Assembly (NCBI GenBank): GCA_937974055.1
Contig: CALJIU010000218.1
Location: forward strand, 1 to 35,300
Reading direction: 5' to 3'
DNA from: an uncultured Neomegalonema sp.
GTDB lineage: Bacteria; Pseudomonadota; Alphaproteobacteria; Rhodobacterales; Rhodobacteraceae
Length of the DNA: 35,300 bases
The position numbers and the translations under genes are program-made. A model generated the notes under the pieces. The model saw only the letters and a program-made list of their open reading frames with translations, was not told the origin of the DNA and made no database searches. Positions within the stretch are counted from its first letter, which is position 1; each line of letters opens with the position of its first letter. Shown one piece after another: positions 7,715 through 15,458 of the stretch.

Positions 7715-8904
7715 GCCGCCTCCTTGAGGGTCGCTCCCTTGCGCGTCAGGCGATAGTAGTCCTGCGCGGCGGCGACACCAGACCCCAACGTGATCGGATA
7801 GCCCAAATCCTTCATCGCCATCTCAATCGCGGCGATCCCAGACAGCGCCATCACATCGGTCAGCGATCCCAGATGCCCGATCCGAAACGCCTTGCCCGCC
7901 ATCTCGCCCAAGCCCACACCAAAGGACACGCCGTATTCATCGAAAGCAAAATCCGTCAGTGCCGTACTGTCAAAGCCCTGCGGCACATAGATCGCGCTCA
8001 CCGAATCCGAGTACAGGTCCGGCGTCTTGGCGCACAGCGTCATGCCCCATGCGGCCACGGCACGGCGCACGCCTTCGGCAATCCGGTAATGCCGCGCGTA
8101 AACGTTCTCCAACCCCTCACCTAGCAACATATCGAGGCTTTCACGCAGCCCGAACAACAATTGGATTGGCGGCGTGTAGGGGTACCCACCCTTGGCATTC
8201 GCCCCGGCCATATCGCGGAAATCAAAGAAACAGCGCGGGCAAGTCGCCGTTTCACACGCCGCCAATGCCTTCTCGCTAACCCCGACGATGGCCATGCCCG
8301 TCGTCAGCATGAACCCTTTCTGCGAGCCGGAAACCGCCAAATCGACGCCCCATTCATCCATGCGAAAATCCATCGAGCCGAGCGACGAGACGCAATCGAC
8401 ATACAGCATCGCCGGATGCGCACATGCATCCATCGCTTGGCGTATAGCGGCGATGTCGCTAACCACGCCGGTCGCCGTTTCGTTATGCGTGACCAGAACC
8501 GCCTTGACCGCATGGTCCGTATCGGCGGCGAGGCGCGTCGCAAAGCGTTCGGCGGGCGCTCCCGTGCCCCATTCGCACTCCATCACCTCGACATCCAGCC
8601 CGTGTCGTTCGCACAGGTCGATCCAGCGATGCGAAAACATGCCGTAACGGGCGACCAGAACCTTGTCACCGGGCGACAATGTATTCGTAATCGCCGCCTC
8701 CCATCCCCCGGTTCCGCTGGCCGGAAAAGTGATGACGGTGCCGGTCGTCGTCTTGAAGACCTTTTTCAGATCGTCCAGCAATGGCGCAAGCAGATCCACG
8801 AAATTCGGTGCCCGATGATCGCTCGTTTGCACGTTCATCGCGTGACGCAGGCGGTCGGGAATATTGGTCGGGCCGGGAATGAAGACGGGATTCTGATCGC
8901 TCAT
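7711..8904 (-). CDS. bhcA: Aspartate-glyoxylate aminotransferase
   Basis: A 397-aa fold-type I PLP aminotransferase of the alanine/serine-glyoxylate group. It has an N-terminal PGPTNIPDRL segment, the PASGTGGWEA phosphate-binding loop (61-70) and the PLP lysine in SGSQKG (Lys196). BhcA moves the amino group of aspartate to glyoxylate, giving glycine and oxaloacetate. ATG 8904 is chosen for the GGAGGA site 6 bases upstream; the frame continues upstream into an AT-rich leader that is clearly non-coding. It is the first gene of the bhcABCD operon and faces bhcR. Without the neighbours it would be called serine-glyoxylate aminotransferase. Confidence 0.92.
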   Translation of the reverse strand: MSDQNPVFIPGPTNIPDRLRHAMNVQTSDHRAPNFVDLLAPLLDDLKKVFKTTTGTVITFPASGTGGWEAAITNTLSPGDKVLVARYGMFSHRWIDLCERHGLDVEVMECEWGTGAPAERFATRLAADTDHAVKAVLVTHNETATGVVSDIAAIRQAMDACAHPAMLYVDCVSSLGSMDFRMDEWGVDLAVSGSQKGFMLTTGMAIVGVSEKALAACETATCPRCFFDFRDMAGANAKGGYPYTPPIQLLFGLRESLDMLLGEGLENVYARHYRIAEGVRRAVAAWGMTLCAKTPDLYSDSVSAIYVPQGFDSTALTDFAFDEYGVSFGVGLGEMAGKAFRIGHLGSLTDVMALSGIAAIEMAMKDLGYPITLGSGVAAAQDYYRLTRKGATLKEAA

Positions 8905-9099
8905 GTCGCTTCCTCCAAATTTGATGACGACAGGATACGGAACCCGTATGATTTTACAATTTTTTTGAAAAATGTTTTCACAATTATACAAACATGGTCC
9001 ATACTACTGTTTATACAAAAAAATTCATTATTCTAAAAAATGACACTTAAAAATAGGACCAAATTCCTAACCCATAACTCGCCACCCGGAGCACCACCT
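8905..9099. promoter_or_regulatory. bhcA/bhcR divergent control region
   Basis: This 195-base gap is strikingly AT-rich between about 8945 and 9070, against the GC-rich genes around it. It holds a perfect TATAAT on the minus strand (8988-8983) toward bhcA, but no good -35 at normal distance, which suits an activated promoter. TTATACAAA occurs twice in the same direction (8984-8992 and 9011-9019). Between them lies a dyad AAACA-N13-TGTTT (8990-8994/9008-9012) enclosing ATGGTCCAT. These are the best candidates for BhcR binding sites. In Paracoccus, BhcR is known to bind this promoter and respond to glyoxylate. Confidence 0.55.
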
Positions 9100-9930
9100 A
9101 TGGCCGACGAAGCAACCCAAAAACGACCACGTGGACGCCCCAAGGGTACCGGCGGCGACGCACCTACCGGAACGGTACAGGCATTGGATCGCGGTCTGAC
9201 CGTACTCTCCGCACTGGCCCGCGATGGCAAAGGCAGGCTGTCCGACATCGCCATGCGTGTCGGAATGCCTCCCTCCTCGGCCTATCGCTTGCTCACCACC
9301 ATGCAGGCCCACGGATTGGTCGCCTTCGATGAGGCGGGGCAAGATTGGATGATCGGCGTCGAAGCCTTCCGCATCGGCAGCGCCTTCATCGCTCAGGTCA
9401 ACGTCACCGAAGCCGCGCGCGAACCCATGCGCCAGTTAATGCGCGATACCGGCGAAACCGCGAACCTTGCCATCGCCGATGAAGGGGGCGTCGTCTTCAT
9501 GAGTCAGGTCGAAACCCACAACCCCATCCGTGCCTTTTTCCGCCCCGGCACGCGCGGCCCACTCCACGCATCAGGAATTGGCAAGGCGCTATTGGCCGAG
9601 ATGAACCGCGACGAGGTAGAGGCGATCCTGCGACACCGTGGCCTGCCCGAATACACCCGCCGCACCCTGACCACGCCAGACCGCCTCTTCACCGACCTCG
9701 AAAACACCCGCACCCGTGGCTGGTCCTTCGATGACGAGGAGCGGTATATCGGAATGCGTTGTGTGGCCGCCTCGATCTTCAATGCCCACGGCGAAGCAGT
9801 CGCGGGCATCTCGGTGTCCGGCCCCACCGTGCGCTTCCCTGATACACGCCTCACCGAAATCGCAGGGAAAGTCCGTGAAGCCGCCGCAAACGTGACGGCG
9901 CGGATCGGCGGTGTTGAGCCTGACCGATAG
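9100..9930 (+). CDS. bhcR: IclR-type regulator of the bhc operon
   Basis: A 276-aa IclR-family regulator. The N-terminal winged helix-turn-helix spans about residues 25-85 (core SDIAMRVGMPPSSAYRLL), followed by an IclR effector domain. BhcR controls bhcABCD in response to glyoxylate in Paracoccus, and its place divergent from bhcA supports the same role here. ATG 9100 is chosen for CGGAG 8 bases upstream; the in-frame ATG 9040 lies in AT-rich promoter DNA. Odd point: the first 19 residues form a basic tail with RPRGRPKG (9-16), an AT-hook-like motif that could grip the AT-rich operator. It converges on the Rieske gene with 6 bp between stops. Confidence 0.9.
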   Translation: MADEATQKRPRGRPKGTGGDAPTGTVQALDRGLTVLSALARDGKGRLSDIAMRVGMPPSSAYRLLTTMQAHGLVAFDEAGQDWMIGVEAFRIGSAFIAQVNVTEAAREPMRQLMRDTGETANLAIADEGGVVFMSQVETHNPIRAFFRPGTRGPLHASGIGKALLAEMNRDEVEAILRHRGLPEYTRRTLTTPDRLFTDLENTRTRGWSFDDEERYIGMRCVAASIFNAHGEAVAGISVSGPTVRFPDTRLTEIAGKVREAAANVTARIGGVEPDR

Positions 9931-9936
9931 CGCGCC

Positions 9937-11070
9937 CTACCCGATTTTCTGTGAAATCCAGTTCGCGAAATCGTAATTGGGCCGCTCTAGGTGCGACAGG
10001 TGGCCGGGATCGGTCAAACCCGATGACAACCCCTTGAACACCCGCTCGGTGCAGCCCTTATCCTCTTCGTTCACGTCATCCAGCAACGTCTTGACCGTCT
10101 CGAAATGCTTCTGCGCGTCGGGGTCAGCGGCAAAGTCAGGCGACAACCCGCCGCCATAGATGATCCGCACCTGATCCGGCCCTTGCGGATGCAGCGATAG
10201 ATACCAAAAATACCCCGGCGTCAGCGTAATCATCAGCGCCGGATAGATCGTCAGCAAATACGTATGCCGCCGCCGCTCACCGACCAAGCGCGTATTCTTG
10301 GGGTGCGCAACGCTGATCGCGAAATTTGGGTCTTTCAAAATCCAGTGATAGTTAAAGGCCGGATGACTGGGCGGACATTCCATTTCATCCAGTTTGGTAA
10401 AGCCACCGATGGTCGCACCGTGGCAGACCGGCAGGTGGTAGCTCTCCATAAAATTCTCGGCGAGAACCTTCCAGTTGGTGTTCCACAGATGCTCCTCACG
10501 GAAACTCTGGGCATAGTCTTCCATGCCAAAATCACCGACGAGATTTTCGACCTCGGCCAACTGCCCCGAAATCGGTTCGGCGTCTGGGTCGAGGTTGATC
10601 ATAATCCAGCCAAGCCACTCCTCGCACCGGATCTGGGGCAGTTGATATCCCGACTTGCAGAAGCCTTCGTTATGCATCATCGCGGGCGCACCGCGCAGAC
10701 TTCCATCGAGATTATAGGTCCAGCCATGATACGGACAGGTAATCGCCCGTGCCGAGCCTTCCCCCTCCAGCAAGGTAGACATTCGATGCAGGCAGACATT
10801 GGATTGAGCGCGCAGCTTTCCTTCGGAATCGCGCAGCACCATGATCGGCTGCCCCGCAAGCTCGTAAGTAATATAGTCCCCCGGCTTGCGCAGCCCGTCA
10901 CCGCGCCCGACACAAACCCATTCGCGTCGGAAGATTGACTCAATCTCCTGCTCGCAGAAGTCTTTTGAGGTATAAACGCTTCTCGGCATCGCCTTTGCCT
11001 CGGCAAAGGGGCGCGCGACATTACTGCGCAATTCGGCGGCGGGATCTAGTCGGGAATCCTGATACGTCAT
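9937..11070 (-). CDS. Rieske non-heme iron oxygenase, alpha subunit
   Basis: A 377-aa ring-hydroxylating-type oxygenase. The Rieske cluster ligands are Cys93, His95, Cys112 and His115 (NVCLH...TCPYH). The mononuclear iron site is in ENFMESYHLPVCH, with His212 and His217. Size and motif style resemble the quaternary-ammonium oxygenases (glycine betaine, stachydrine and choline types) more than aromatic dioxygenases, so N-demethylation of a small compound is a fair guess. No ferredoxin reductase partner is encoded nearby, so electrons must come from elsewhere. It lies tail-to-tail with bhcR. A role in feeding the C2 pathway is inference from position. Confidence 0.85.
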   Translation of the reverse strand: MTYQDSRLDPAAELRSNVARPFAEAKAMPRSVYTSKDFCEQEIESIFRREWVCVGRGDGLRKPGDYITYELAGQPIMVLRDSEGKLRAQSNVCLHRMSTLLEGEGSARAITCPYHGWTYNLDGSLRGAPAMMHNEGFCKSGYQLPQIRCEEWLGWIMINLDPDAEPISGQLAEVENLVGDFGMEDYAQSFREEHLWNTNWKVLAENFMESYHLPVCHGATIGGFTKLDEMECPPSHPAFNYHWILKDPNFAISVAHPKNTRLVGERRRHTYLLTIYPALMITLTPGYFWYLSLHPQGPDQVRIIYGGGLSPDFAADPDAQKHFETVKTLLDDVNEEDKGCTERVFKGLSSGLTDPGHLSHLERPNYDFANWISQKIG

Positions 11071-11252
11071 TGAAATACCCTCGATAGCGACAGCGCAGCC
11101 TTGATGCGGCCCCGCAAAAAATCAAGCGGATTCAGCCAACATACGTTGAAATTGAACCCGAATATCCACGCAAAGGTTGCTTTTTGCTTGACGAAACCCA
11201 TTTACAACCCAATCAGGGTGCGACACCCTGCCCTACCGGAGTGACAGAGACA
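11071..11252. promoter_or_regulatory. Divergent leader with hairpin 11214-11230
   Basis: The gap between the Rieske gene and the plus-strand small gene contains a perfect hairpin, CAGGGTG-CGA-CACCCTG (11214-11230), just ahead of the CGGAG at 11237-11241. TTGACG at 11188-11193 could serve as a -35, but no clear -10 follows at the right spacing. The hairpin sits where it would lie in the 5' leader of the next gene and might act as an operator or mRNA structure. Confidence 0.35.
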
Positions 11253-11477
11253 ATGAATAAGCGCGACTTTCTGAAAGGGTCAGCAGCACTAACGACCGTG
11301 CCAGCCCTTTTTCCGATGATCGGGAACGCCGCCACCACCGTTGCCGACCGTGGCCTCGCCGTGACCGCGTCGATACCCACGCCCAGCTACGTCTATGACA
11401 GCACACGCCGTGCCATGACCTTCTACCGCATGGACCGCGATAGCCAGGCGATGCACGCCTATTTCGCCCATGGCTGA
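11253..11477 (+). CDS. Small protein with Tat/Sec-like leader
   Basis: A 74-aa protein opening MNKRDFLKGSAAL, close to a twin-arginine leader but with Lys-Arg instead of Arg-Arg, followed by a short hydrophobic stretch and AAT near residues 24-26, a possible cleavage region. The remaining 50 residues (PSYVYDSTRRAMTFYRM and onward) match no family I know. Translation initiation at ATG 11253 is supported weakly by GGAG 12 bases upstream; a longer frame from 11184 would spoil the leader. Its stop overlaps the next gene by 8 bases, which suggests coupling. Function unknown; possibly an exported accessory protein for a redox enzyme. Confidence 0.55.
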   Translation: MNKRDFLKGSAALTTVPALFPMIGNAATTVADRGLAVTASIPTPSYVYDSTRRAMTFYRMDRDSQAMHAYFAHG

Positions 11478-11973
11478 TGGAATGGATGGCGCTCCGGCCA
11501 ATGACAATCCGGAGCAGCAGCGGGTCGCGGTCATCGGTACCGGCGAGCGGTTCGAGCGTGTGGCGGAGATGTTGGGCGCTCTACCCGACATGAAGGTCAC
11601 CATCGGAAGCTTCGAGCCTCTCAAGAACGAGACACTCAAGCGCGAGCGTTCTATCGGTCAGGCCGTAGCGGGCGTTCCTGTCACGGTCGTCGTCGCGTCT
11701 TCGGCAGAAGAACTGCACGCAATCTTGTTCGGCAAGGGTGCGGCGGCGGTATCTGGTCCATTGAATGCCCTATTCATCGACCTGTCGGATGTGCCCGCCG
11801 AAGTCACAGGTTTCTGTGCCCAGCGTGTCGGCGTCCTGCGCAAACGCTATGTCAGCGCGGCCCGCGCCGATCTCGTCGGCCTTGCGACCGAAGACAGGTT
11901 TGCCGATGCAGGTGACCTGCTCACCCGCCTCGGCACCAGCCGCGAGCGTCAGGAACGCAGCCTCACCGCCTGA
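11470..11973 (+). CDS. Isolated NAD-binding domain, 3-hydroxyacid dehydrogenase-like
   Basis: A 167-aa protein overlapping the preceding small gene by 8 bases. Residues 18-30 read RVAVIGTGERFER, a Rossmann start. The layout that follows (second strand VTIGSFEP, VTVVVASSAEELHAILFG, ALFIDLSDVPAEV) tracks the N-terminal domain of 3-hydroxyisobutyrate dehydrogenase-type enzymes. The C-terminal helical domain with the catalytic Lys is absent, and the conserved substrate-loop motif is not kept. It is therefore about half the family length and probably not a working dehydrogenase. It may be a binding or regulatory domain, or a decaying gene. The frame itself is intact. Confidence 0.55.
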   Translation: MADGMDGAPANDNPEQQRVAVIGTGERFERVAEMLGALPDMKVTIGSFEPLKNETLKRERSIGQAVAGVPVTVVVASSAEELHAILFGKGAAAVSGPLNALFIDLSDVPAEVTGFCAQRVGVLRKRYVSAARADLVGLATEDRFADAGDLLTRLGTSRERQERSLTA

Positions 11974-11982
11974 ACTACCAGC

Positions 11983-12014
11983 ATCGGAAATCGCCCTCAC
12001 GGGCGACTTCCGAT
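11983..12014. terminator. Hairpin between convergent genes
   Basis: ATCGGAA-A-TCGCCC pairs with GGGCGA-C-TTCCGAT around a TCAC loop: 13 pairs with one A-C mismatch. It sits 10 bases after the plus-strand stop and 7 bases after the TRAP permease stop, so it could end transcription from both sides. There is no T-run on either side, so the strength is uncertain. Confidence 0.6.
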
Positions 12015-12020
12015 CTTCTG

Positions 12021-14234
12021 CTATGTCGCAAGACTCGCGCGCCGTGCCGCCAGTTGCGACAGGATCACCGGCGCAGCCAAGATCATCCCCACGACATCAC
12101 TCTGCCAGCCCGGTGCCACAAGGGCGAGGCCCGCAATCGCCAGCACAAACCGCCACAATCCGTTCAACGGACGCAGCAAATACGCACTGAATGCCGCTCC
12201 GATGATGCACACACCCACGGCGCAACTAATCGATACCTGCAAGAACGACATGATCGTGAAATACTCATCCAGTACGATCAGCATCGTTGGCGCATAAACA
12301 AACACCATCGGCACCATCAACTTACCGATCCCCAGCATAAAGGCCGAAACGCCCGTGCGGAATGGATTGGCCCCTGCGATCCCCGCTGCCGCATAGGCCG
12401 ATGCGCAAACAGGCGGGGTGATCTCGGATATAACCCCGTAATACAGCACGAACATATGCGTCGCCAGCGCCGGAATCCCAAGCTGCGCCAATGCGGGCTG
12501 GGCAACCGAAACGAGCATGATGTACAGCGCCGTCGTCGGCAGCCCCGCGCCCATCAGGATGCAGGCCATCGCGATCAGCACCAGCGACAGGAATTGCTGC
12601 AACGATGCCTGCGCCACGATCTCGAACGGCATAAATGACAGCGCACTGTACAGCCCATCGGCCATCTGCGTTGCACCATTCGTCACCATGAATCCGACCC
12701 GGAACGCAACGCCAGTCGTATTGATGACCCCGATCACGATCCCCACCGCCGCCGCCGCCGCACCCACGGCCAATGCGTATTGCACCCCCACCGCAAGGCT
12801 ATCAAACAGCGCGCTGAACGGCTCGCGCGCCCGTGGATGCAGCAGACCTGCTGCCGTCAGGCCAAGCAGGATACCCGCCATCACGGGATCGAACCCCCCA
12901 TTAGACGCTTTCCAGAGCACGAACCAAATGAACGCCCCCGGCACAACAAGCGTCAACGGTTTCGAGAACCCGCAGAACCCAACGATCACGCACAGCATCA
13001 GCCCGCAGAACGCCGCCATATTCGGCGTGTAGCCACTGAACAAGACATAGAGCAGCGCCACCAACGGAATGATCGTCGGCCATCCCTCACGCCAAACCTT
13101 GAAGAATCTGGGCAATTCATCCTTGCTATAGCTGGGCAAGCCGAGGCGCAGCGCCGTGAAGTGCACGATCGACATCACACCAACGTAATGCATCACCGCT
13201 GGCACAATCGCGGCCACCACGATGGTCGTGTAAGGCACTTCCAGAAATTCAGCCATCAGGAAGCTGGCCGCCCCCATAATCGGTGGCGTAATCTGCCCAC
13301 CCGCCGACGCCGCCGCCTCGACACCCCCCGCGAAATGCCCCGGATAGCCCATCTTCTTCATATTCGGGATCGTCAGCGATCCGGTCGAAACAGTATTTGC
13401 GATGGAGGAGCCGGAGATCGTGCCGAAGAATGCGGAGGATACCACCGACACCTTCGCCGGACCGCCCGTAAATCGCCCCGCCGCCATCATCGCGTTATCG
13501 ACGAAGAACTGCCCCAGCCCCATCCGCTGTGCCACGACACCGAACAGGACAAAGTGGAACACCACCGTCGACACGATCCAAAGCGTGACCCCGAAGATAC
13601 CTTCCGAGGGGAAGTACATGTTGTTGATGAACTGCCGCCAATCGACCCCCGGATGCTGCAATATCTGCGCGGGCATGTAAGGGCCGAACAGGGCATAGAT
13701 AATGAAGACCGAGATGATCATCGGCAGCACCGGCCCCAGCGTGCGGCGCGCAATCTCCAGCGCCAGAACGACAAGGGCAGAACCAAATATGATGTCGGGC
13801 GTCGAGGGATCGCCCTGCCGCAACGCCTGCTCCGCGATCTTATACCCAAAGATATCGAGGCCGCGCCATGACAGCGTCAGGAAGAACGCCGCCATGATCC
13901 CGATGACCATGAACACCCAATCGTATAGCGGCACAGACCCATACCGCCACCACCGATCCGGTTTGTGGTCGAGCGCACCCGCCGTGCGAAACAGTGGAAA
14001 ACCCGCGAAGATCAGGATGAACAACCCGGCCAGATGGATGCCCATATGCTCGTGGTCCACGGGCGTTCCGAACCCGGCGGTCCACAGGTGGTAGAGCGCA
14101 AAAGCGATAGAAATGAAGTAGAGTACCCGCGACAGCGTCGGCCCGTTATCGCGGGTATTCAGCGCGGTATCGTACTTTTTCTCGATCTCGGCCAGTTCAT
14201 CGGCGGTCAGGGTCCGGTCGGGATCGACAGTCAT
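12021..14234 (-). CDS. TRAP transporter permease, fused small and large subunits (TAXI type)
   Basis: A 737-aa polytopic membrane protein. The N-terminal part (about 1-180) has the four-segment DctQ-like domain and the rest is the DctM-like domain with repeated Gly-rich helices. Visible motifs include SGSSIANTVSTGSLTIPNMKK and GGQITPPIMGAASFLMAEF, typical of the DctM substrate channel, and again GVISEITPPVC near the C-terminus. This fused form is the rule for TAXI-type TRAP systems, which import small organic acids or amino acids with a sodium gradient. It lies downstream of the TAXI binding protein, separated by a terminator hairpin. The substrate is unknown. Confidence 0.92.
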   Translation of the reverse strand: MTVDPDRTLTADELAEIEKKYDTALNTRDNGPTLSRVLYFISIAFALYHLWTAGFGTPVDHEHMGIHLAGLFILIFAGFPLFRTAGALDHKPDRWWRYGSVPLYDWVFMVIGIMAAFFLTLSWRGLDIFGYKIAEQALRQGDPSTPDIIFGSALVVLALEIARRTLGPVLPMIISVFIIYALFGPYMPAQILQHPGVDWRQFINNMYFPSEGIFGVTLWIVSTVVFHFVLFGVVAQRMGLGQFFVDNAMMAAGRFTGGPAKVSVVSSAFFGTISGSSIANTVSTGSLTIPNMKKMGYPGHFAGGVEAAASAGGQITPPIMGAASFLMAEFLEVPYTTIVVAAIVPAVMHYVGVMSIVHFTALRLGLPSYSKDELPRFFKVWREGWPTIIPLVALLYVLFSGYTPNMAAFCGLMLCVIVGFCGFSKPLTLVVPGAFIWFVLWKASNGGFDPVMAGILLGLTAAGLLHPRAREPFSALFDSLAVGVQYALAVGAAAAAVGIVIGVINTTGVAFRVGFMVTNGATQMADGLYSALSFMPFEIVAQASLQQFLSLVLIAMACILMGAGLPTTALYIMLVSVAQPALAQLGIPALATHMFVLYYGVISEITPPVCASAYAAAGIAGANPFRTGVSAFMLGIGKLMVPMVFVYAPTMLIVLDEYFTIMSFLQVSISCAVGVCIIGAAFSAYLLRPLNGLWRFVLAIAGLALVAPGWQSDVVGMILAAPVILSQLAARRASLAT

Positions 14235-14267
14235 TGGGTATCTCGATTTTCAAAGGGACAAAAGAAA

Positions 14268-14296
14268 ACGGCCCCGGACGTCTAATCCGGGGCCGT
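14268..14296 (-). terminator. Rho-independent terminator/attenuator inside the TRAP operon
   Basis: A perfect 11-bp stem (14268-14278 with 14286-14296, arms ACGGCCCCGGA/TCCGGGGCCGT) and a 7-base loop is followed on the minus strand by TTTTCTTTT. It lies between the binding-protein stop and the permease start, so only part of the transcripts would read into the permease. This gives more binding protein than permease, as is common for solute-binding-protein systems. Confidence 0.85.
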
Positions 14297-14307
14297 GGCA
14301 GTCGTGC

Positions 14308-15321
14308 TTATTTCAGCAGACCGGCTTCTTTGTAGAACTTCTCCGCACCCGGATGCAGCGGCACGTTCAGCGCGGCGATGCCGTCCAGCGCCGTGTCAGG
14401 CGTGATGACTTTACCCTTCGCGTGGCCATTATCCAGCAGCTTGCGCGTGTTCTTGTTCCACAGCGCCTTGGTGATGTCATAGATCAACTGCTCGTCCTGC
14501 TTGGCGCTGGTGGCGAGAATACCGCTCACCGCGAGGGTGTGGGTATCTTGCTTCACGCCAGGATACGTACCCGCCGGAATGACCGAGCGGATGTAGTAGG
14601 GGACGGCCTTGTTCCCGGTCGTGATTTCCTCATCCGAGAAGGAATAGAGGTCCATGCCCTTGGTATTGTCGAGCTGGATCATCGCGGCAACTGGCGTACC
14701 GGCGGCGTAGAAATAGGCGTCGAGCTGACCATCCGCCAAGCGTTCCGCACTCTGGGAGTTGTTCAGCTCTGCCTCGTCATAATCGTCACGGGTCAGGCCA
14801 TGCGCTTCAAGGATCAGTTCCACGGCGATCTGCGTGCCCGAACCTGCCTGCGCAATACCGACGCGCTTACCCTTCAGGTCTTTCAGGCTTTTCAGCTTGC
14901 CGCCTTTCGGCAGCACGAGGTGCAGATCTTCAGGGAAGAGATTGGCGATAACGCGCAGGTCGGGTTTGGCGTTATCCTTGAACTTCGCTTCACCATGATA
15001 GGCGAAGTAAAGCGTCGCCGCACCCGTAAGGCCCGCTTCCATCTGACCTGCCTGAATCGCGGTCACGTTATGCGCGGAGGCATTGGTCGACTGCGCGATG
15101 GCCACGAGGCCTGGAACGCCGCAAGAGCCACCCTTGTCGCATTCGCGAGAGCCGGGGGGGTTCGAGATTGCATTGGCGATGGCCCCGCCGATGGGGAAAT
15201 ACGTGCCGCCCGCGCCGCCCGTGCCGATGCGGAAGAACTTCATTTCCTGCGCAGTTGCGACGCCCGCGAATAGAACCGCTGCGGCCAGTGCCGTCCCGGT
15301 GAATGTCTTCATCAGTCCCAT
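14308..15321 (-). CDS. TAXI-family TRAP solute-binding protein
   Basis: A 337-aa periplasmic binding protein. The first 24 residues are a Sec leader (hydrophobic AAAVLFAGV, cleavage after ATA). The mature start carries FRIGTGGAGGTYFPIGGAIANAI split by the family's Gly-rich loop, typical of TAXI proteins, and GKRVGIAQAGSGTQ at about 150-163. A Cys pair (ECDKGGSC) near residue 60 could form a disulfide. It catches the substrate for the fused permease downstream. ATG 15321 is chosen for GGGAG about 9 bases upstream; a second ATG three codons on is possible. The gene is divergent from a LysR regulator that probably controls it. Confidence 0.92.
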   Translation of the reverse strand: MGLMKTFTGTALAAAVLFAGVATAQEMKFFRIGTGGAGGTYFPIGGAIANAISNPPGSRECDKGGSCGVPGLVAIAQSTNASAHNVTAIQAGQMEAGLTGAATLYFAYHGEAKFKDNAKPDLRVIANLFPEDLHLVLPKGGKLKSLKDLKGKRVGIAQAGSGTQIAVELILEAHGLTRDDYDEAELNNSQSAERLADGQLDAYFYAAGTPVAAMIQLDNTKGMDLYSFSDEEITTGNKAVPYYIRSVIPAGTYPGVKQDTHTLAVSGILATSAKQDEQLIYDITKALWNKNTRKLLDNGHAKGKVITPDTALDGIAALNVPLHPGAEKFYKEAGLLK

Positions 15322-15458
15322 ACCGATAGTCTCCCATTATGATATCATTGGCCCGCCTAGAATTGGCGATAGACACTGACAGACTACGGTGACTGCATAT
15401 AAGGTCAATACATCTATTAATTTCTTATCTATCGGATTTTCTGATAGGTCTGGCTGTC
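15322..15458. promoter_or_regulatory. TRAP/LysR divergent control region
   Basis: This 137-base gap holds a dyad CTATC-N9-GATAG (15429-15447) just before the LysR start, of the size and T/A pattern of a LysR-type site. Further GATAG and TATC copies lie toward the TRAP side (GCGATAGAC near 15365). LysR regulators typically bind such sites to control the divergent gene and themselves. No clear -35/-10 set was assigned. Confidence 0.45.

Noticed and set aside
12780-13871. 363-codon plus-strand open frame
   Set aside because: Antisense to the TRAP permease. The product is rich in Arg, His and Gln, typical of a shadow frame.
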